Positions 36,184 to 45,395 of a DNA stretch of 64,000 nucleotides are shown piece after piece. Below the pieces are notes generated by a model, which was given only the letters and a program-made list of their open reading frames with translations, had not been told where the DNA came from and searched no databases. The DNA lies in assembly GCA_947495125.1 (NCBI GenBank), contig CANLXL010000004.1:210322-274321 (forward strand), written 5' to 3'. Each line of letters begins with the position of its first letter. Position 1 is the stretch's first letter. This stretch comes from an uncultured Flaviramulus sp. (GTDB lineage Bacteria > Bacteroidota > Bacteroidia > Flavobacteriales > Flavobacteriaceae). A program made the position numbers and the translations under genes.

Positions 36184-38349
36184 CTATTTTTTAGTTTCAA
36201 CAAGTTCCAATTGTTCTAAACTGACATTCGTCGTAAAGATACCATAATTAACAACCGCTTTGTTTTTTTCAATCTTATCAATACTTCCTATAGCGCGCCC
36301 CTCTTCCATACGTACACGATCTCCAACTTTTAAAAGAGGTTTTGGTTTTGGAGCTTCAATGGCTTTTTGTTTGGCTACTTTTTTCTTTTTCCTAATAACT
36401 TCAACCTTTTTCTCAGCCTCTTTTTTTACTTGCTGGGCTTTAGCCTTTATAACCCTCTTCTGTTTTGCCGAAACCTTTTTACGTTTAGAGTTTTCTATTT
36501 GAACAAGCTTGAATAGTTCATCCATTAAAGGACGTTTCTTCTTATTTTCAAAATACTTTTCTGCAATGTCATTTACTTTTTGACCCAAATATATAAGACG
36601 TTGATTACTGTCATAAAGTTCTTGGTAGCTTTCTAATTTCTTCTGAATCTTATTATTTATTTCTTCTAGCTTATCTGCTTCTTCAATTTTTTTCTTTTCA
36701 TTGAGCTTAAGTGATTGCCCGGTTTTTTCAAGCCGGGACCGTTCCTTTTGAAGTTTGGCAATGGTCGCATCGAAACGTACTTTACTGCGTTCAATCTTCT
36801 TTTTAGCGCGATTGATAAGGCTGTAGGGAATACCATTCTTTTGAGCAACTTCAAAGGTAAATGAACTTCCTGCCTGACCAATAACTAATTTAAAAAGAGG
36901 CTCTAAAGAACGTTCATCAAATAGCATATTGGCGTTGAGCATATATGGAAGCTCGTTGGCCAATATCTTTAAGTTTGAATAGTGGGTGGTTATGATACCA
37001 AAAGCTTCTCGATGGTAAAACTCTTCCAAAAATGTTTCAGCTAAAGCACCGCCAAGTTCGGGGTCACTACCCGTACCGAATTCATCAATTAAAAACAAGG
37101 TGTTTTTATTGCATTTTTTTAAGAAATAGTTCATTTGTTTTAAACGATAACTATAAGTGCTCAGGTGATTTTCAATGGATTGATTATCCCCAATATCGCT
37201 TAGAATTCTATCAAACAAACAAACATGACTGCGCTCGTGTACAGGGATTAGCATACCGCTTTGCAACATAACCTGCAATAAGCCAACCGTTTTTAGGGTA
37301 ATACTTTTTCCACCGGCGTTAGGACCGGAGATGACTATAATTCTACTATTTTGTTTAAGCGTTATGGTTTGGGGAAATGTTTTTTCTTTCTTTTCTAAAT
37401 TATTCAAATAGAGTAGTGGATGGAAAGCATCCCGTAAAAACAGGGTTTTCTCTTCCGAAATTTGAGGAAGAATCCCATTCATAGATTTGGCGTATTTTGC
37501 TTTCGCGGAAATTACATCAATGTCTATTAAAAAGGATTGATACTTTTCTAACAAAGGTAAAAACGGGCGAATAAAATTAGTAACATCTTTTAAAATACGA
37601 ATAACTTCTTCTTGTTCTTCATATTCTAAATTATTGAGTTCTCGCGAATATTGAAGTGTTGTTTCAGGCTCGACATATACTATACTGCCCGTTTTACTGC
37701 CTCCCATTATGGCGCCTTTAACTTTGCGACGATACATCGCTTTTACGGCTAAAACACGTTTGTTATCAACTACAGATTCTCTAATATCATCTAAATATTC
37801 AAGATGATGATAGGTATTTAAAGCAGTAGAAAAACTAGCGTTAATTTTCCCTTTTATTTTATTGATCGATTGTCTTAGTTCATAAAGTAACGCAGACGCA
37901 TTGTCTTTTATATCACCAAAGCGGTCTACAATAGCATCCACCTTTTCAATAATAACCTTGGTGACTTCAATGTGTGATGCGAAATCATTTAAGCCTGGAT
38001 AATATTCCTCGAATTTTTTAAGATAATTTACAATCTCATTGGTCGTTAACGAAATTGAAACGAGCTTTTTTAAACTATGCACTTCGAGATAGGTGTTTTC
38101 TATGTGCAATAATTTAAGCTCCTTGGTAATCGTGTCGAACCCATGATTTGGAATACGATTATCGTTGTGAAAAGACGATAGATATTCATAGGTTAACTGC
38201 AAGGCAACAAGTAATTCTTCCTTAGATTTGAAAGGTAAAAGCTTAAGTGCTTTATCATTACCCAAAGGTGTTACACAATGTTCGGAGACCTGTTGTAAAA
38301 CCGTGGAGAATTCTAAATCCTGTAATGTCTTTTCGTGAATGTGTATCAT
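36184..38349 (-). CDS. MutS2-like ATPase lacking the Smr nuclease domain
   Basis: Member of the MutS2 family (721 residues), which in other bacteria limits recombination or rescues collided ribosomes. In order: MutS core helices (about 1-300), ATPase domain (about 310-520) with Walker A SGPNAGGKSITLK, Walker B LFLIDEFGTGSDPE and a switch region with TTHYSNLK, then a long Lys/Glu coiled coil (about 520-650) and a C-terminal KOW-like segment (LLKVGDRVRM). Canonical MutS2 is near 780-790 residues and ends in an Smr nuclease domain; none is present here and the gene ends cleanly, so this is the Smr-less type. Flanking genes give no functional hint. Confidence 0.9.
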   Translation of the reverse strand: MIHIHEKTLQDLEFSTVLQQVSEHCVTPLGNDKALKLLPFKSKEELLVALQLTYEYLSSFHNDNRIPNHGFDTITKELKLLHIENTYLEVHSLKKLVSISLTTNEIVNYLKKFEEYYPGLNDFASHIEVTKVIIEKVDAIVDRFGDIKDNASALLYELRQSINKIKGKINASFSTALNTYHHLEYLDDIRESVVDNKRVLAVKAMYRRKVKGAIMGGSKTGSIVYVEPETTLQYSRELNNLEYEEQEEVIRILKDVTNFIRPFLPLLEKYQSFLIDIDVISAKAKYAKSMNGILPQISEEKTLFLRDAFHPLLYLNNLEKKEKTFPQTITLKQNSRIIVISGPNAGGKSITLKTVGLLQVMLQSGMLIPVHERSHVCLFDRILSDIGDNQSIENHLSTYSYRLKQMNYFLKKCNKNTLFLIDEFGTGSDPELGGALAETFLEEFYHREAFGIITTHYSNLKILANELPYMLNANMLFDERSLEPLFKLVIGQAGSSFTFEVAQKNGIPYSLINRAKKKIERSKVRFDATIAKLQKERSRLEKTGQSLKLNEKKKIEEADKLEEINNKIQKKLESYQELYDSNQRLIYLGQKVNDIAEKYFENKKKRPLMDELFKLVQIENSKRKKVSAKQKRVIKAKAQQVKKEAEKKVEVIRKKKKVAKQKAIEAPKPKPLLKVGDRVRMEEGRAIGSIDKIEKNKAVVNYGIFTTNVSLEQLELVETKK

Positions 38350-38532
38350 TCTTAGCTTAAACTATTAATAAAGAGGGCAAAGTTAAAAATTCTTTGCTGA
38401 TAATAACTTGATTGTATATTTATTATGGGTGTATAATGCGATTAACTCATTGAAAGAGGGAGTTTACTCATTGGTAGTTTTTTGTTATTCATTTAGAGAA
38501 TAGTTTTATGCTAAACTTTAAAATCGACTATT

Positions 38533-40848
38533 ATGAAAGCATTAATGAAATTTATAATTGCCTTATTAGTATCAATGCAATTCCAGGCTCAAGAAAGACT
38601 AATCTCTGGTCAGGTAACTTCAGTCAGCGATAAATACCCATTGCCAGGAGTGACCGTTTTGATTAAAGGATCGACAACAGGTACTCAAACTGATTTTGAT
38701 GGCATGTATCAAATAAAAGCGAAGGATACTGATGTATTGGTTTTTAGTTACATTGGATTCATGGCTGTAGAAAAGGCCGTAGGTAAATTGAATACAATTT
38801 CGGTTTCGCTAAAGGAGGACATAACAAGGTTGGAAGAAGTTGTAGTAATGGCATATGGAACCACAATGAAAAGGGAGCATACGGCATCGGTTTCTCAAAT
38901 AAAGCGACAAAAGCGAAAAGCTTATCATAATAAGTTGGCTAAGCAGATTCAACCTAACTCAGTTTCAAGAGCACTACAGGGTAAAGTTTCCGGAATTCAC
39001 ATAACTAATTCGTCGGGCAATCTAGGATACAATTCTCGTATCGTTATCAGAGGTGCATCACCTATTAATAATAAATCCGAACCAATGGTTATTGTTGATG
39101 GTAAGGTGTCCTCATATCATAATTTAGGAAAGATCAATCCAAGTCATATTAGTAATATTAATATTTTAAAGGATGCTAGTGCGACATCAATATATGGAAG
39201 TCGAGCAGGAAATGGTGTCATTGTTATCTCAACAAAGGGTAATAACACAAAAACAAGTAAACAGCCCTTGTATATTGTAGATGGCTTACCCATTGCCAGG
39301 GAAAATAATCATATTATTAAGAGTCTTCCGGAATCGGATATTGATCATAAAAAAATATATAATAAAGGAGAAGCAAAAAACAAGTTTGGAAAAATAGCAA
39401 AACATGGCTGTGTAGTTATTACAACGCACCAGGGAAATTTCAGGTTAAATAATCAGGAAAGTTATGCGGTTATCGAGGAAAATAGTTTTGAGAGAACATC
39501 ACTTTCTCCATTATCAACCTTTTCCATCGATGTAGATAAGGCATCTTATAGTAATGTAAGACGTATGATAAACAATGGAATGTCTATTGAACCAAATGCA
39601 GTTAAAATTGAAGAAATGATTAATTATTTTGACTATAATTACCCGCAGCCAACTGGTAATCATCCATTCTCGATTCATACGGAAGCTTCAAACACACCTT
39701 GGAACGCGAATACAAAAATTGCAAAAATTGGCCTTCAGGGGAAAACGTATTTAAGCGATGAGTTACCTGATTCTAATCTAACGTTTTTAATTGATGTTTC
39801 TGGTTCTATGGGGTCTCAAAATAAGTTGCCATTGCTAAAATCTGCGTTTAAACTATTGGTCAATCAATTACGGGAAAAAGATAAAGTATCTATTGTGGTT
39901 TACGCGGGTGCTGCGGGAGTGGTTTTAGAACCGACATCAGGAAACAAGAAAGAGAAAATACTAGCAGCTTTGGAACATCTGAACTCTGGCGGTTCAACGG
40001 CCGGAGGTGCCGGAATAAAATTAGCTTATAAATTAGCCGAAAAGCATTTTAAAAAGCATGGAAATAATCGTGTAATTTTGGCAACGGATGGCGATTTTAA
40101 TGTTGGGGCTTCAAGCGATAATGCCATGGAAAAACTAATCGAAGATAAACGTAAATCTGGGGTCTTCTTGTCCGTTTTAGGGTTTGGCTACGGAAATTAT
40201 AAAGATTCAAAGTTAGAAACTTTAGCGGATAAAGGTAATGGCAATCATGCTTATATTGATAATATACAGGAGGCTCGGAAAGTATTTGGAAAAGAATTCG
40301 GAGGAACACTTTATACTATTGCTAAAGATGTAAAAATTCAAGTAGAGTTCAATCCAAATAAGGTTCAGGCATATAGGTTAATTGGTTATGAAAACAGAAT
40401 GCTCGAAGATGAAGATTTTATTGATGACACCAAAGATGCCGGAGAATTAGGTAGCGGACATACGGTTACCGCACTCTATGAAATAATCCCGGTAGGTGTA
40501 AACAGTAGATATCTAAAGGATGTTGCAGATTTAAAGTATACTAAAACTACAAACGGAGCTGAGCACTCAGATGAATTATTCACGGTGAAATTCAGATATA
40601 AGAAACCAGCAGGAAAAGAAAGTATTGAAATGGTACATGTCCAGAAAGAACTATATTCCAAAGCTTCTGAAGATTTGAAATTTGCATCAGCAGTGGCCTT
40701 ATTTGGTATGCAATTACGCCAATCTAAATATCTTAATAATTCAAAGATCAATGATATTATAACACTAGCCAAAGAAGGTAGGGGGCAGGACTCAGAAGGT
40801 TATAAAGCTGAGTTTATTAGATTGGTGTCTTCCTATAAAAACATATAA
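38533..40848 (+). CDS. Carboxypeptidase-like/TonB-plug/VWA fusion protein (YfbK-like)
   Basis: Exported protein of 771 residues with an unusual order. A signal peptide (to about 19) is followed by a CarboxypepD_reg-like beta sandwich (about 22-95) as in SusC receptors, then a TonB-plug-like domain (about 130-240; ALQGKVSGIHITNSSG, GVIVISTKG), a second degenerate plug-like repeat (about 250-305; LYIVDGLPIA, CVVITTHQG), and a von Willebrand A domain (about 410-590) with the MIDAS motif DVSGSMGS. The C-terminal part resembles the DUF3520/YfbK C-terminal region. There is no outer-membrane barrel. It is probably a periplasmic or surface protein using a plug-type domain for binding and a metal-dependent VWA domain for interaction. 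Confidence 0.88.
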   Translation: MKALMKFIIALLVSMQFQAQERLISGQVTSVSDKYPLPGVTVLIKGSTTGTQTDFDGMYQIKAKDTDVLVFSYIGFMAVEKAVGKLNTISVSLKEDITRLEEVVVMAYGTTMKREHTASVSQIKRQKRKAYHNKLAKQIQPNSVSRALQGKVSGIHITNSSGNLGYNSRIVIRGASPINNKSEPMVIVDGKVSSYHNLGKINPSHISNINILKDASATSIYGSRAGNGVIVISTKGNNTKTSKQPLYIVDGLPIARENNHIIKSLPESDIDHKKIYNKGEAKNKFGKIAKHGCVVITTHQGNFRLNNQESYAVIEENSFERTSLSPLSTFSIDVDKASYSNVRRMINNGMSIEPNAVKIEEMINYFDYNYPQPTGNHPFSIHTEASNTPWNANTKIAKIGLQGKTYLSDELPDSNLTFLIDVSGSMGSQNKLPLLKSAFKLLVNQLREKDKVSIVVYAGAAGVVLEPTSGNKKEKILAALEHLNSGGSTAGGAGIKLAYKLAEKHFKKHGNNRVILATDGDFNVGASSDNAMEKLIEDKRKSGVFLSVLGFGYGNYKDSKLETLADKGNGNHAYIDNIQEARKVFGKEFGGTLYTIAKDVKIQVEFNPNKVQAYRLIGYENRMLEDEDFIDDTKDAGELGSGHTVTALYEIIPVGVNSRYLKDVADLKYTKTTNGAEHSDELFTVKFRYKKPAGKESIEMVHVQKELYSKASEDLKFASAVALFGMQLRQSKYLNNSKINDIITLAKEGRGQDSEGYKAEFIRLVSSYKNI

Positions 40849-40855
40849 GGCTCAA

Positions 40856-40897
40856 AATGTCAGAAAGAGCAACTATGAAATCGCTCTTTCTGACATT
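40856..40897. terminator. Bidirectional hairpin between convergent genes
   Basis: A perfect 15-bp inverted repeat, AATGTCAGAAAGAGC (40856-40870) and its complement at 40883-40897, with a 12-nt loop. It sits between the convergent VWA and DoxX genes and overlaps the DoxX stop codon. There is no strong T-run on either side, so it may act as an RNA stabiliser or barrier as much as a terminator. Confidence 0.65.
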
Positions 40898-41318
40898 ACT
40901 GCTGCATCTTAAAATAATAATCTGCCGATCGTTTACCGGAGCCATAAAGCATAAAAAAAATACAAATAAGGAAGACGATTATAGCTTGGAGGAGGTTGGA
41001 TGAATTCATCTCCCCGGCAAAATTAATCATTATAGCTCCAATCAATATCGGTAATTGCGCGATAATAGCCCACCTGGTTAATAGTCCAAAAGCGATTAAA
41101 ATACCACCTATAAAGTGCGCCGGAGCTACATAATGTACTACAATCATGCCTCCGGCCAAATTTTGGATAGGTTTGAAAAGCGTCATTAGCATTTCGCTGT
41201 CAGACATAAAACTTATGCCTTTAACAAATAAGAAAACGCCAAGCGCAATTCTTAACAAATCAAGAGGCAAATAGGTGTGACGGTTGGCCCATTTGTTGAG
41301 CGATTTTATTGTTCCCAT
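40896..41318 (-). CDS. DoxX family membrane protein
   Basis: Integral membrane protein of 140 residues with four helices (about 18-36, 58-80, 85-105, 115-132). The pattern LDLLRIALGVFLFVKGISFM followed by VHYVAPAHFIGGILIAFGLLTRW is typical of DoxX/SURF4-like proteins. Members have been linked to thiosulfate:quinone oxidation and to redox stress; no partner is visible here apart from a second DoxX-like gene at 44495. It lies 87 bp downstream of the MFS gene on the same strand. Confidence 0.85.
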   Translation of the reverse strand: MGTIKSLNKWANRHTYLPLDLLRIALGVFLFVKGISFMSDSEMLMTLFKPIQNLAGGMIVVHYVAPAHFIGGILIAFGLLTRWAIIAQLPILIGAIMINFAGEMNSSNLLQAIIVFLICIFFMLYGSGKRSADYYFKMQQ

Positions 41319-41405
41319 GATTAAAAGTTGTTGATTTTCAATCTAAAAGGTACAAAATAATCATGAGAAAACCGATTTGAACATGCAAACCTAGTTGGGT
41401 GAAAT

Positions 41406-42680
41406 TTATAATATTTCCTTTTTCTTGGAATACTTAAAAAACAAAATTGAAGCCATTAACCCAATAACGCTAAACAAGCCCAGTGCCCAAAAAGCATTTT
41501 GGAGTCCTGCAACTTTATCTGGGTTATCAACGAGTATTCCGAATAAAGGCCCGGAAAAGATATCGGGAGTATAACCAACAATGGAAACAAGCCCCACAGC
41601 GGTTCCAGTTAAAACTATAGGGATTTTAGCTTCTTCAAGCGTGGCAAAATACAGAACACGACATGAATATATGCCTATGGCAATAAGTAAGATGTTTATA
41701 ACGAATAAAGCAATTGTGCTATCATTAATAATTCCAAGAGCAAAAACCAGGCTAGATATTGTAGTTAATGTAAAACCTATTATTAGCCATAAGGAGGCAC
41801 GGGTTTTATCAGCGAGAAACCCGATAACCACTCCAATAACCGGTCTGATGTATAGGAGAGATGTGCCAACTCCGGCAGATCTTATTGCATCATATTTCAT
41901 AACATCCGTAGCATATAATGTGAACAAATCGGTGCCTTTATAACCCGTGTACGCACATAAAATAATAAGCATTAACAGGCGTATAGAAGGAACCTTTAGC
42001 AATAACTTAAAGGCTGATAGGTCAAAAAAATGTTGATTCGTATCTGAGTTGTCTTCAATTTTTAATGCTTTCAAAAATATAAAAACCAAAACCCCAATAA
42101 TCCCCACAATAACAGAAGATGTTAATATGACTTGCTTAAATGCATTTTGACGCTCGGGCAATGTGCTTTCTGAAATGTCGACATCTATAAACAAAGCAAA
42201 TACAAAAACGCCAAGTGAGCCGAAAGCCGCAGCAACTAATCCACGCCCTCCATCCAAAAACCCAAATGCAATGCCCTGTTTCTTTTTTCCTCCCCAGAGA
42301 CGCGTTGCTTTAATCATGGCGGCCCAAAATAAGAAGATGGTTGTAAAGCCCCAGTAACCATAGAGAACCTTTAATTCGGTATATGCCGGAAAAGTAGCCA
42401 GATAGAAGCCTCCTAACGCTGTTAGTATTAAGGCTATTGACATCAAGTTCTTGGGATGGAATCTATCTGCCAATGGTCCTCCAAACACATACGAAAACAG
42501 GGCGATAATGCCATAAAAAGAGAAACAATAGCCAAGGTTCTCGTTGTTTATTGCAAAACTTTCTAAAAAAGTTGGTCTAAAAATACGCTGTAAAACAAAT
42601 GGTAAAATAAAGACCGATTCTCCCGCCAGAATAAGAAGTATAATGATGTAAAGAGGTTGTTTGGTTTCAGTATTATTCAT
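41406..42680 (-). CDS. Major facilitator superfamily transporter
   Basis: Inner-membrane carrier of 424 residues with twelve predicted helices. Family signs are the loop-2 motif GGPLADRFHPKNLMS (about 68) and its counterpart FLADKTRAS in the second half (about 285). The KATRLWGGKKKQGIAFGFLDG stretch (about 128-148) resembles organophosphate/nitrate-type MFS carriers, but no substrate can be named. The gene starts 2 bp downstream of the end of the carboxylase gene on the same strand, so both may share a transcript. Confidence 0.85.
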   Translation of the reverse strand: MNNTETKQPLYIIILLILAGESVFILPFVLQRIFRPTFLESFAINNENLGYCFSFYGIIALFSYVFGGPLADRFHPKNLMSIALILTALGGFYLATFPAYTELKVLYGYWGFTTIFLFWAAMIKATRLWGGKKKQGIAFGFLDGGRGLVAAAFGSLGVFVFALFIDVDISESTLPERQNAFKQVILTSSVIVGIIGVLVFIFLKALKIEDNSDTNQHFFDLSAFKLLLKVPSIRLLMLIILCAYTGYKGTDLFTLYATDVMKYDAIRSAGVGTSLLYIRPVIGVVIGFLADKTRASLWLIIGFTLTTISSLVFALGIINDSTIALFVINILLIAIGIYSCRVLYFATLEEAKIPIVLTGTAVGLVSIVGYTPDIFSGPLFGILVDNPDKVAGLQNAFWALGLFSVIGLMASILFFKYSKKKEIL

Positions 42681-42682
42681 AC

Positions 42683-44311
42683 CTAAACCTGTAAAACTCC
42701 CATGTTAAAAGGTTTTTCAATAGGCGCATGGTTTGCTGCTTCAATACCCATAGAAACCCATTTCCGCGTCTCTAATGGATCAATAATGGCGTCTGTCCAA
42801 ATACGAGCGGCAGCGTAATAGGGCGATACTTGATTGTCATATCTATCTTTTATCTTATTAAAGAGTTCAGCCTCTTTTTCAGGAGTTATCTTTTCTCCTT
42901 TCTTCTTTAATGAAGCTTTTTCAATTTGCATAAGCACTTTAGCTGCTGAATTTCCACTCATTACGGCAAGTTCTGCACTAGGCCATGCTACAATCAACCT
43001 GGGATCGTAAGCTTTGCCACACATCGCATAATTACCGGCACCATAACTATTTCCAATGATGATCGTAAACTTTGGAACTACAGAATTACTAACGGCATTA
43101 ACCATTTTCGCGCCATCCTTTATAATACCACCATGTTCAGATTTACTACCAACCATAAAACCTGTAACATCCTGTAAAAACACTAAAGGGATTTTCTTCT
43201 GATTACAATTTGCAATAAAACGTGTGGCTTTATCTGCACTGTCATTATAAATAACTCCTCCAAACTGCATTTCCCCTTTCTTGGTTTTCACCAGTGATCT
43301 TTGATTGGCAACAATGCCAACAGCCCAACCGTCAATTCTCGCATAACAGGTGATAATCGTTTGTCCGTAGCCAGCTTTATATTCATCGAATTCAGACTGA
43401 TCTACGAGACGTTTAATGATGTCATACATATCGTACTGGTCAGCTCTTGATTTAGGAAGAATACCATAAATATCCTCTGGGTTTTCCATTGGTTTTTTAG
43501 AATCAGTTCTATTAAATCCCGCTTTATCAAAATCACCAATTTTTTCTATAAGATTTTTTATAGTGTCTAATGCGTCTTTATCATCCTTAGACTTGTAATC
43601 CGTAACACCGGAAATTTCACAATGTGTTGTTGCACCACCTAAGGTTTCATTATCTATACTTTCTCCAATAGCGGCTTTTACCAAATAACTGCCTGCTAAG
43701 AAAATACTGCCTGTTTTATCGACAATTAGAGCTTCATCACTCATAATGGGTAAGTAGGCCCCACCGGCAACACAGCTCCCCATAACCGCTGAGATTTGGG
43801 TGATACCCATACTGCTCATTATAGCATTATTTCTGAATATGCGCCCAAAGTGTTCCTTATCCGGGAAGATTTCATCCTGCATAGGTAAATACACTCCGGC
43901 AGAATCTACCAGGTATATAATTGGAAGCTTATTTTCAATAGCGATTTCCTGAGCTCTTAGATTCTTTTTTCCCGTAATAGGAAACCATGCACCGGCCTTC
44001 ACCGTAGCGTCATTAGCAACCACAATACACTGCTTTCCCTTTATATACCCAATCTTAACCACAACACCTCCGGAAGGACAGCCACCATGTTCGGTATACA
44101 TGCCTTCACCGGCAAAGGCTGCGATTTCAATAGCTTCAGATTTAGAATCTAAGAGGTAATCTATGCGCTCTCTGGCCGTCATTTTACCTTTAGCATGATG
44201 TTTTTCAATACGGGATTTCCCACCGCCAAGACTAACTTTGGCTATGCGATTGTTGAGTTCAGAGAGTAAAAGTTTATTATGATCTTCGTTCTTATTGAAG
44301 TTTATATCCAT
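42683..44311 (-). CDS. Acyl-CoA carboxylase beta (carboxyltransferase) subunit
   Basis: Carboxyltransferase of 542 residues of the PCC/MCC beta type, moving CO2 from carboxybiotin to an acyl-CoA. Motifs: KMTARERIDYLLD, the first oxyanion/CoA region SAGVYLPMQDEIFPDKEHFG (very like methylcrotonyl-CoA carboxylase), MGSCVAGGAYLPIMSDE, and the C-terminal NSYGAGNYAMCGKAYDP. The best start is the ATG at 44311 giving MDINFNKNEDH; an ATG at 44404 would add 31 residues not typical of the family. No biotin carboxylase subunit is in the window. MCC-type substrate is favoured by the motif but propionyl-CoA cannot be excluded. Confidence 0.9.
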   Translation of the reverse strand: MDINFNKNEDHNKLLLSELNNRIAKVSLGGGKSRIEKHHAKGKMTARERIDYLLDSKSEAIEIAAFAGEGMYTEHGGCPSGGVVVKIGYIKGKQCIVVANDATVKAGAWFPITGKKNLRAQEIAIENKLPIIYLVDSAGVYLPMQDEIFPDKEHFGRIFRNNAIMSSMGITQISAVMGSCVAGGAYLPIMSDEALIVDKTGSIFLAGSYLVKAAIGESIDNETLGGATTHCEISGVTDYKSKDDKDALDTIKNLIEKIGDFDKAGFNRTDSKKPMENPEDIYGILPKSRADQYDMYDIIKRLVDQSEFDEYKAGYGQTIITCYARIDGWAVGIVANQRSLVKTKKGEMQFGGVIYNDSADKATRFIANCNQKKIPLVFLQDVTGFMVGSKSEHGGIIKDGAKMVNAVSNSVVPKFTIIIGNSYGAGNYAMCGKAYDPRLIVAWPSAELAVMSGNSAAKVLMQIEKASLKKKGEKITPEKEAELFNKIKDRYDNQVSPYYAAARIWTDAIIDPLETRKWVSMGIEAANHAPIEKPFNMGVLQV

Positions 44312-44423
44312 GGAATATGAGTTTGACGCTAATGTACAAAAGAAGTTTTTCCCTCGAAAGAGGGAATCTTTTAAATTTAATCTCAAATTTGTTAATAAAT
44401 TCATAAAATATATTACACGGAAA

Positions 44424-44441
44424 TATATTCCTAGGAATATA
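44424..44441. promoter_or_regulatory. 18-bp perfect palindrome, likely MarR operator
   Basis: TATATTCCTAGGAATATA is its own reverse complement. It lies 14-31 bp upstream of a perfect -7 box and 54 bp upstream of the start of the DoxX-like gene, covering the -33 region. The operon ends in a MarR regulator gene, and MarR proteins bind palindromes of this size, so autoregulation is likely (inference). Confidence 0.65.
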
Positions 44442-44454
44442 AAATATATTTATC

Positions 44455-44462
44455 TATATTTG
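44455..44462 (+). promoter_or_regulatory. Bacteroidota -7 promoter box for the DoxX-like operon
   Basis: TATATTTG matches the Bacteroidota consensus TAnnTTTG exactly, 32 bp before the ATG at 44495. No TTG-type -33 element stands at the expected distance; the palindrome is there instead. Confidence 0.65.
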
Positions 44463-44494
44463 CATCATAATAACAAAGAACAAATATTAAAAAG

Positions 44495-44851
44495 ATGAAA
44501 AAAGACAAGATCATTTTCTACTTAGCCACGGGGCTACTTACCCTATTAATGCTGTTTTCGGTAAGTATGTATTTTTTTAAGCATGACGATGTTGTTGGTG
44601 CGTTTACAAGTTTTGGATACCCAAGTTATATAATTTACCCTTATGCAGTAGCAAAATTGCTGGGTCTGTTTGCTATTTGGAACCCAAACTTTAAAGTTTT
44701 GAAAGAATGGGCTTATGCCGGCTTCTTTTTTGCATTCATTCTAGCATTTTTTGCACATGTTATGGTCGGAGATGGAGAACAAGGAGGAGCGTTAATGGCT
44801 TTCGTATTATTAATAATATCTTACATATTTAATAAAAGAATAAATCAATGA
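44495..44851 (+). CDS. DoxX-like small membrane protein
   Basis: Membrane protein of 118 residues with four helices (about 8-27, 45-62, 72-90, 95-112). The PSYIIYPYAVAKLLGLFAIW segment is typical of DoxX-like proteins encoded beside quinone- or flavin-linked stress genes. Its last four bases overlap the start of the FMN reductase gene (ATGA), so the pair is translationally coupled. In similar operons MarR-type sensors respond to quinones, electrophiles or hypochlorite; the same is inferred here. Confidence 0.85.
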   Translation: MKKDKIIFYLATGLLTLLMLFSVSMYFFKHDDVVGAFTSFGYPSYIIYPYAVAKLLGLFAIWNPNFKVLKEWAYAGFFFAFILAFFAHVMVGDGEQGGALMAFVLLIISYIFNKRINQ

Positions 44852-45378
44852 AAAAAATTATAGCTTTCGCAGGGAGTAATAGTAGAAATTCCATCAACAA
44901 ACAATTGGTCGAATATGCCGCAACCCTGGTAGATGATGTAGAAGTAACGGTTTTGGATCTTAATGATTTTGAGTTGCCATTATATGGTATTGACTACGAA
45001 TTGGAACATGGTATTCCGGATAATGCTCAAAAGTTTTTAGACACTATTAAATCGTCTGACGGTATCCTATTATCGCTGGCCGAACACAATGGTGCCTATG
45101 CAACCGTTTTCAAAAACATTTTTGACTGGATGTCCAGAATCGATGGAAAACTTTGGAGTGATAAGCCTATGCTATTAATGGCGACCTCACCGGGAGGTAG
45201 AGGAGGAGCAACCGTTCTAGATATCGCTAAAGGACGCTTTCCCTATATGGGCGGAAATATAGTATCTGAGTTTTCCTTGCCATCATTTCATGATAATTTT
45301 TCAAACGGAAAATTGGTAAGTGAAGCATTAAGCTTAGAGCTAAATATGCGTGTAGATATCTTTAACAAAGCACTATAA
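44848..45378 (+). CDS. NAD(P)H-dependent FMN reductase family protein
   Basis: Flavodoxin-like oxidoreductase of 176 residues. The FMN phosphate loop is GSNSRNSIN (residues 8-16), the SLAEHNGAYATVFKNIFDWMSR segment (about 75-96) is the family signature, and TSPGGRGGATV (about 113) completes the isoalloxazine site. Such enzymes reduce quinones, azo compounds or chromate to protect from redox stress. It is the middle gene of the DoxX-like/MarR operon, with a 17-bp gap to the regulator. Confidence 0.9.
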   Translation: MKKIIAFAGSNSRNSINKQLVEYAATLVDDVEVTVLDLNDFELPLYGIDYELEHGIPDNAQKFLDTIKSSDGILLSLAEHNGAYATVFKNIFDWMSRIDGKLWSDKPMLLMATSPGGRGGATVLDIAKGRFPYMGGNIVSEFSLPSFHDNFSNGKLVSEALSLELNMRVDIFNKAL

Positions 45379-45395
45379 AATAAAAGCTTAAAACC

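Noticed and set aside
42683-44404. Longer start of the acyl-CoA carboxylase at 44404
   Set aside because: The extra 31 residues run through the regulatory hairpin and do not resemble the family N terminus; ATG at 44311 fits better.
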